Shown here: positions 15,623-19,600 of the stretch, in pieces
Position numbering within the stretch: the stretch's first letter is position 1
Layout: the number at the start of each line of letters is the position of its first letter
Assembly (NCBI GenBank): GCA_964401615.1
Contig: CAYNZF010000040.1
Location: forward strand, 1-19,600
From: JAXGQD01 sp964401615
GTDB lineage: Bacteria; Bacillota; Clostridia; Saccharofermentanales; Fastidiosipilaceae
Reading direction: 5' to 3'
DNA: 19,600 nucleotides
Made by a program: the position numbers and the translations under genes
Notes under the pieces: generated by a model
The model's database searches: none
The model's input: the letters and a program-made list of their open reading frames with translations, nothing else
What the model was told of the DNA's origin: nothing

Positions 15623-16561
15623 TTAGTGTTGAATTAAATTGTCGTAATTGTTCTCGATGGCCTTGATCATGTTGGCGACCAATTCGACCGTAGGAGTGGG
15701 AATATTCAAACGCTTGCCTTCGGCTGCGACCGCATCGTTCAGACAGCCCAGTTCTGTTTTTCTCTTTCTTTTCATGTCAAAATACATGGAAGGCATATGA
15801 CCAGGCACTGATTTAGCCACGTTCGTGACATGCTGGATACCCTTTCTGCGGCTGGTTTTGATGCCTCTCGCCACAGCCACATCCACGACTTCGCAAACGA
15901 TCTGCTTAGCGATCTCATAGGATTCTTTTGTGCCCATGATGTGACCGACATCGAGTTGCAGTAAAGCGCACAAAGTATTCTGTGAGCAGTTGACCATCAA
16001 TTTATGCCAGATCTTGTCATCGATTTCCTCGGTGATCTGGGTTGGAATACCCACGCGGTTCATCAAATCACATAATTCCTGCAGCAGTGGAGGCGTTTCG
16101 CCATTTGCAGGATACATATAGGTCCAGACCGCTTTATCGGTAGTCATTTCAATGTGTCCCGGCGCGACCGTATCACTTGTCAAAGTGCTGAAACCATACG
16201 CGATTTTATCTTCCGGAATAAATTCCTTGATGATGTCCACATTACCTATGCCATTTTGAAGCGTCAGCACGATCGTATTTTCATCAATTGCGCTGACCAT
16301 TGCGTCCTTGATGGCTGAATGTGTAGCGGTATATTTGCAAAATATCAAAGCGATGTCCGCGCGGCCGATATCCTCGGGTTTAGCTGCGGCACGGCAGCGG
16401 ACCACATGCTTCGTACCTTTCTGAGTCATGATGAGACCATCACGGTTCACATTATCAACGTAGTTCTGGTTGTGATTGTATAAAACGACCTCGGCCTCTT
16501 TGGCCATAAGACCACCAAACAGACTACCCATTGAACCTGCGCCTATGACTGCAATTTTCAT
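15623..16561 (-). CDS. Ketopantoate reductase (PanE/ApbA) family dehydrogenase
   Basis: 312 residues. N-terminal Rossmann fold GAGSMGSLFGG (8-18) for NAD(P)H; FCKYTATH near 74; LQNGIGN with Asn103; catalytic Lys187 in KIWHKLMVNCSQNT with Asn191 and Asn195; and Glu270 in the RKTELG segment. All key residues of 2-dehydropantoate 2-reductases are thus kept. AAGGAG lies before ATG 16561. There are no other pantothenate genes nearby, and the gene lies between two C-N hydrolases, so it more likely reduces (or makes) a 2-oxo or 2-hydroxy acid of this pathway. The name panE is therefore not assigned. Confidence 0.88.
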   Translation of the reverse strand: MKIAVIGAGSMGSLFGGLMAKEAEVVLYNHNQNYVDNVNRDGLIMTQKGTKHVVRCRAAAKPEDIGRADIALIFCKYTATHSAIKDAMVSAIDENTIVLTLQNGIGNVDIIKEFIPEDKIAYGFSTLTSDTVAPGHIEMTTDKAVWTYMYPANGETPPLLQELCDLMNRVGIPTQITEEIDDKIWHKLMVNCSQNTLCALLQLDVGHIMGTKESYEIAKQIVCEVVDVAVARGIKTSRRKGIQHVTNVAKSVPGHMPSMYFDMKRKRKTELGCLNDAVAAEGKRLNIPTPTVELVANMIKAIENNYDNLIQH

Positions 16562-16677
16562 AAATTTCTCCTTGTGTTAAAAATGGGATTTATGTTTTTC
16601 ACTGAGATAAATGATTATTGATATTTAAAGGGTCATATATTGAAGCGCTCATATATAAAAGACTCTTAAGCGGAAAA

Positions 16678-16706
16678 TCTCCTCCGGTTTTTTGAACCGA
16701 AGGAGA
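16678..16706 (-). terminator. Terminator-like hairpin after the second M24 gene
   Basis: TCTCCTCCGGTT (16678-16689) pairs with AACCGAAGGAGA (16695-16706), 11 of 12 pairs, loop TTTTG. Read on the minus strand it is followed by TTTTCC, a short U-tract. It is 22 bases after the stop at 16729 and separates the M24 pair from the next gene. It could act as a partial terminator or protect the 3' end of the upstream message. Confidence 0.6.
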
Positions 16707-16728
16707 ATTCAAACTTTTTGATTGAGGT

Positions 16729-17913
16729 TTAGAGGAGAATGAGATCGAACGAGGTCTTGTGAATGCGTTCTGCGCCATTCTCGGTGACGTAGAAATTGTC
16801 ATTGACGTAAACGGTCTGTTGGTCATCGGTAAAGTAGGGGTGCAGGGAGCAGTTCATGCCGACTCTGATTTCCATATCTTCTTCACCAAATGGATGTTTG
16901 GCCATGAAGGCGGGTCTTTCGATCAGGTCATAGCCCTGGGAATGTCCGTACAAACGACCTTCCGTGCTGTAGCCGGCGGCTTCAACGAATGCGTTATATT
17001 TGGCGACGATTTCTTTCGCCTGGCGTCCCGGTGTGAGCATGTCCGCAGTCAGCTTTTGAGCCTTAACCGCTACATCCCAGGCGTCTTGCAGTTCTTTGTA
17101 TGGTTCACCGAAACAGAAGTTTCTGGCGGATTCACACCAGTAGCCACCTGCACCGTTTACTTCAATCAAAAGTGTGCCGTAGTCGCCTTCTTGAATTCTG
17201 CGGTTGGCGTATTGGAAGGTGTTCATGCCGCAGGGCTTATGAGGACGAGCGGTTCCCATGAACATCAGGTGTTCTTCAGTACCCAGATTGCTAAGTAAAT
17301 TCATCACTTCTGCGCGGACCTGGTATTCGGTCATGCCTACTTTGATGATTGCCGGAAGCGCAGTCCACATTGCGTCGTGAATGCGAGCAGTGTCACGGAC
17401 ACATTCCATTTCCTCATCGCTTTTCAACGCTTTGATCATGTCAAAGTCGTTGGTCACATCAATGAATTCCACGTTGGGGAGTGCCGCCAGAAGGCTCTTC
17501 ATAAAGCCGGCACCCAGATTGGCTTTTCCGATCCAGCCCACACGTTTGAAACCGCGGTTTTTGATGTAATCGATCGACTTCTCTGCCATCATGTCATCTG
17601 TATAGTTCAAAGGCACGGCAAAAGGTGCGTAAATCACCTGCTCAACACCGCGCAACACCCATTCCGGAACACGTGAAGCGCTGGTACGGACCAGGGTCAT
17701 TTCTCCGTCCTTAGGGAACAGAACGGTCATGTGGTGGTTGTATTCAGCCGGGATATCGGTGAACCAGCGTGCATAACCACCCAGATGCATGTTGCTGCTT
17801 TGGGCCAAAACGAGGTCAAGCTCGAACTTGTCTTGCAGCTTGCGCACCTCAGCCCATCTTCTTTGCATTTCTTGATCGCTCATCGGTCTTCTTAGTTTTT
17901 TAGTTAAATCCAT
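16729..17913 (-). CDS. Creatinase-like M24-fold protein 1 (altered metal site)
   Basis: 394 residues: an N-terminal creatinase/prolidase domain (about 1-160) and a C-terminal pita-bread domain. In metal-dependent M24 peptidases the ligands are Asp, Asp, His, Glu, Glu. Here the aligned residues, by eye, are Glu251 (LLIEVNGAGG), Glu261 (CESARN), His324 (YGHSQGYD), His358 (NCSLHPY) and Asn371 (VNDNFYV). The His is kept in a GHS-x-G context that resembles creatinase, a metal-free member hydrolysing creatine to sarcosine and urea. GAGGAGGAG precedes ATG 17913; an internal ATG at 17883 has no such site. It follows M24 protein 2 by 19 bases and is surely co-transcribed. An amidino/amide hydrolase on a small molecule is more likely than an aminopeptidase. 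Confidence 0.85.
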   Translation of the reverse strand: MDLTKKLRRPMSDQEMQRRWAEVRKLQDKFELDLVLAQSSNMHLGGYARWFTDIPAEYNHHMTVLFPKDGEMTLVRTSASRVPEWVLRGVEQVIYAPFAVPLNYTDDMMAEKSIDYIKNRGFKRVGWIGKANLGAGFMKSLLAALPNVEFIDVTNDFDMIKALKSDEEMECVRDTARIHDAMWTALPAIIKVGMTEYQVRAEVMNLLSNLGTEEHLMFMGTARPHKPCGMNTFQYANRRIQEGDYGTLLIEVNGAGGYWCESARNFCFGEPYKELQDAWDVAVKAQKLTADMLTPGRQAKEIVAKYNAFVEAAGYSTEGRLYGHSQGYDLIERPAFMAKHPFGEEDMEIRVGMNCSLHPYFTDDQQTVYVNDNFYVTENGAERIHKTSFDLILL

Positions 17914-17932
17914 TTTCGAAACTCCTCCTCAA

Positions 17933-19123
17933 TTAAGTACGGAAAACCACTTGTGGTGTCTTGCTTAAGCGATTTGGACCTTCTGCTGTCAGAATGTAAC
18001 TGTCGGCAAGATAAGCACTCATTTCTGCGTTAACCACTGCTGTATTCACTGCTAAACACATATTTTCCGCCAGTAACATTGTTTCACCCGCTTGGATACT
18101 GGGTCTTTCAATGAAGTCATAGCCTTGACCATATACGAATACACCTTCTTCTTCTTTGAAGCTGTGTTCCTTGAGGTAGCTGTTGTAGGCATCAAATATT
18201 TCTGTAGGTTTGCTGTTGACTTGCAAGAGCGACACCATATTTTCGTGCGCTGCTTTGGCTTTGTCAGCCCAGGCCAACAAGGTTTCGGTAGGCTCACAAC
18301 CGATTGAAAGCATTCTGCCCAATGTGGTAAACATACCGCCCGGACCGCTGCATTCCAATTTTACATAAAGGGCGTCGCCCTTTTCTAGGGTGCGGTTCTG
18401 AAAGAAACTGGGTTGAAGATCGAAGACTTCGCTTTGGGGGGCGCTGCCGAGAATAACGACCATTTCTTCGCCACCGAGCTCGTTGACGACCTGCATCGCC
18501 TTTGAACGCACTTCATACTCACGAACGCCCGGAAGAGCATAAGCTCTGATGTAGGCCATGGCGTTGTCCATAACTTTCATGGATTGCTTCAAGAAGACCT
18601 GTTCGTCTTCACTCTTAATACAGCGAATCTTATCGATCATCTCGGATGCATCAACAAACTCAACCTCAGGGTAATTTTTTTCGAGGTAATCAAGGTAGTT
18701 CCAGTGCATCATGTTCATGCCGGCAATACCGATTTTTTTTGCATTGTTTTCTTCAATCCATCGACCAAAGAGCTTGCCTTCCCAATCCCAAGTGAAATTG
18801 AAAACGCTGAAATACGGTGCCGCGTCCCAGGGTTGTCCGATTCTGAGCAGATGGCTGGGCGGATAAAGATCCAGCGGGGGACCGCTGCAGGCGATATATC
18901 CGATGTCACCGTCCTTCGTTAAAAACGATGATTGAGGATATTGATTTTCTGCCAATGTGTCGGTGAGCCAACGGTTCGCGCCACCCATATATTGGGTAAT
19001 ATTTTGTGCCAATATGCAGTCAAGATTTTCTTTTTTCATCTCGGCCACAAGTGCGGCGGAACGTCTTTCCAGTTCTTTTGTGGGAATTGGTGATTTCAGC
19101 CTCTCATGAAATACTTCTGTCAT
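17933..19123 (-). CDS. Creatinase-like M24-fold protein 2 (active-site residues lost)
   Basis: 396 residues, related to the adjacent gene product through the whole length (shared GYD-hydrophobic-IERP and SED/SDEE-containing segments). ATG 19123 has AAGGAGG seven bases upstream; the open frame runs on to 19180 without support. Compared with metal-dependent M24 enzymes only the first acidic position is retained (Glu257 in VKLECSG); the second is Thr267, the His is replaced (VYGQGYDF), and the last two fall at Val/Asn and Ala373. It therefore probably cannot bind two metals and lacks the creatinase-type His. It may be the non-catalytic partner of protein 1 in a heteromer, or it may use different chemistry. 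It is the first gene of this transcript. Confidence 0.82.
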   Translation of the reverse strand: MTEVFHERLKSPIPTKELERRSAALVAEMKKENLDCILAQNITQYMGGANRWLTDTLAENQYPQSSFLTKDGDIGYIACSGPPLDLYPPSHLLRIGQPWDAAPYFSVFNFTWDWEGKLFGRWIEENNAKKIGIAGMNMMHWNYLDYLEKNYPEVEFVDASEMIDKIRCIKSEDEQVFLKQSMKVMDNAMAYIRAYALPGVREYEVRSKAMQVVNELGGEEMVVILGSAPQSEVFDLQPSFFQNRTLEKGDALYVKLECSGPGGMFTTLGRMLSIGCEPTETLLAWADKAKAAHENMVSLLQVNSKPTEIFDAYNSYLKEHSFKEEEGVFVYGQGYDFIERPSIQAGETMLLAENMCLAVNTAVVNAEMSAYLADSYILTAEGPNRLSKTPQVVFRT

Positions 19124-19166
19124 TTTTTTCCTCCTTTTGTACAGTTGCCTTTGTTTATATCTATAA

Positions 19167-19180
19167 ATGTCGACTGACAT
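19167..19180. promoter_or_regulatory. Inverted repeat upstream of the M24 pair, candidate operator
   Basis: ATGTC (19167-19171) and GACAT (19176-19180) form a perfect dyad around GACT, 44 bases upstream of the start at 19123. AT-rich -10-like TATAGA and TATAAA lie just downstream on the minus strand; no convincing -35 was found. Its placement between a GntR-type gene and the cluster makes it a candidate binding site. Confidence 0.3.
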
Positions 19181-19317
19181 CCTATAGTTTAAAATGTTCT
19201 TGTATTATGTTTGTATTTTCTATTTTGACCTGCATTAACTTAAGGCGTTCTAATGTGTTTTTCTGTTAAACATATATTCATCAGTTTGAACAAAATCTTT
19301 TGCTCGTACTGCGCGGA

Positions 19318-19600
19318 TCAGCTTCCAATTTGGGTCAGTTTTTCAAAAACAATATTTTTCCGCTTCAATTCAGAGGCTGCTGCGCCACTTGAGCCGTTTA
19401 TTGTTTCGAACTCTGTCATAGGACTGTCTTCCGAGATCATCTGCAAAAAATGAAAGGACTCGCCCAGGCTTTCCTGCCAGTAGTGGACATGCTTCTTCAA
19501 CAAGCGATGCGCTGCGTTGTAGTCTCTGTGCTCGAAGGCGAACAACATTTCTTCATGCTCATGAATACGCGTATCGATCAAGACGTGACCATTCTCAATA
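19318..19600 (-). CDS. GntR family regulator, C-terminal FCD domain (5' end outside window)
   Basis: 94 codons are in the window, open to the right edge, ending in TGA at 19318. The stretch TRIHEHEEMLFAFEHRDYN followed by AAHRLLKKHVHYWQ matches the last helices of FCD ligand-binding domains (pattern HE-x-hydrophobic...D-x2-A...H). The tail after that, about 55 residues with SSGAAASELKRK, is longer than usual and not recognised. The DNA-binding half is not visible. Such regulators sense small organic acids or pathway intermediates, so this one probably controls the downstream cluster on the same strand. Confidence 0.7.
   Translation of the reverse strand, partial: IENGHVLIDTRIHEHEEMLFAFEHRDYNAAHRLLKKHVHYWQESLGESFHFLQMISEDSPMTEFETINGSSGAAASELKRKNIVFEKLTQIGS

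Noticed and set aside
16729..19123. Ordinary Xaa-Pro aminopeptidases
   Set aside because: The fold fits, but the metal-ligand residues do not, so a peptidase call is not supported.
1..19600. CRISPR arrays, insertion sequences, rRNA or complete tRNA genes, prophage genes
   Set aside because: I saw no regular repeats with spacers, transposase motifs, terminal repeats or structural RNA signatures on reading both strands.

Overview
The window looks like chromosomal DNA of an anaerobic, probably Firmicutes-type (Clostridia or Negativicutes-like) bacterium. The reasons are: strong AGGAGG-type ribosome binding sites before almost every gene, a molybdate-binding protein made as a lipoprotein (usual in Gram-positives), a citrate-lyase-type gene, and a cytoplasmic molybdenum/iron-sulfur enzyme. 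No gene fixes the species. A run of 10 N inside moaA shows that this is a draft or metagenomic assembly.

Layout. (1) 1-854, minus: the first 284 codons of a citrate lyase alpha subunit, cut by the window edge, with a good promoter at 991-1020. (2) 1185-1417: promoter and a molybdenum-cofactor (Moco) RNA leader, then a short leader ORF. (3) 1418-8751, plus: nine tightly packed genes for cofactor synthesis and molybdate uptake: molybdopterin-binding protein, moeA, moaC, moaA (with the gap), MOSC protein, mogA/moaB-type, modA, modB, modC. Most junctions overlap or are only a few bases apart. (4) 8752-9053: non-coding convergent region with hairpins. (5) 9054-19123, minus: an accessory catabolic cluster. 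In transcription order it has two creatinase-like M24-fold proteins, a ketopantoate-reductase-like dehydrogenase, a cyclic amidohydrolase (hydantoinase/dihydropyrimidinase type), an MFS transporter, a DMSO-reductase-family molybdoenzyme, its four-cluster ferredoxin subunit and a VOC (glyoxalase-fold) protein. (6) 19318-19600, minus: the end of a GntR/FCD-type regulator that runs off the right edge.

How it may work together. The plus-strand operon supplies molybdate and pterin cofactor under a Moco RNA. The minus-strand cluster contains a consumer of that cofactor. The molybdoenzyme has no Tat signal and no membrane-anchor gene, and lies 10 bases from an MFS gene, so substrate is probably imported and transformed in the cytoplasm. 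The cyclic amidohydrolase keeps all its metal ligands and could open a cyclic amide (hydantoin, pyrimidine or similar). The two M24-fold proteins have altered or lost metal ligands, which points to creatinase-like C-N hydrolysis or a catalytic/non-catalytic pair rather than ordinary aminopeptidases. I do not recognise this gene combination as a described pathway. The substrate is unknown and the pathway is an inference. It is the best candidate here for an undescribed system.
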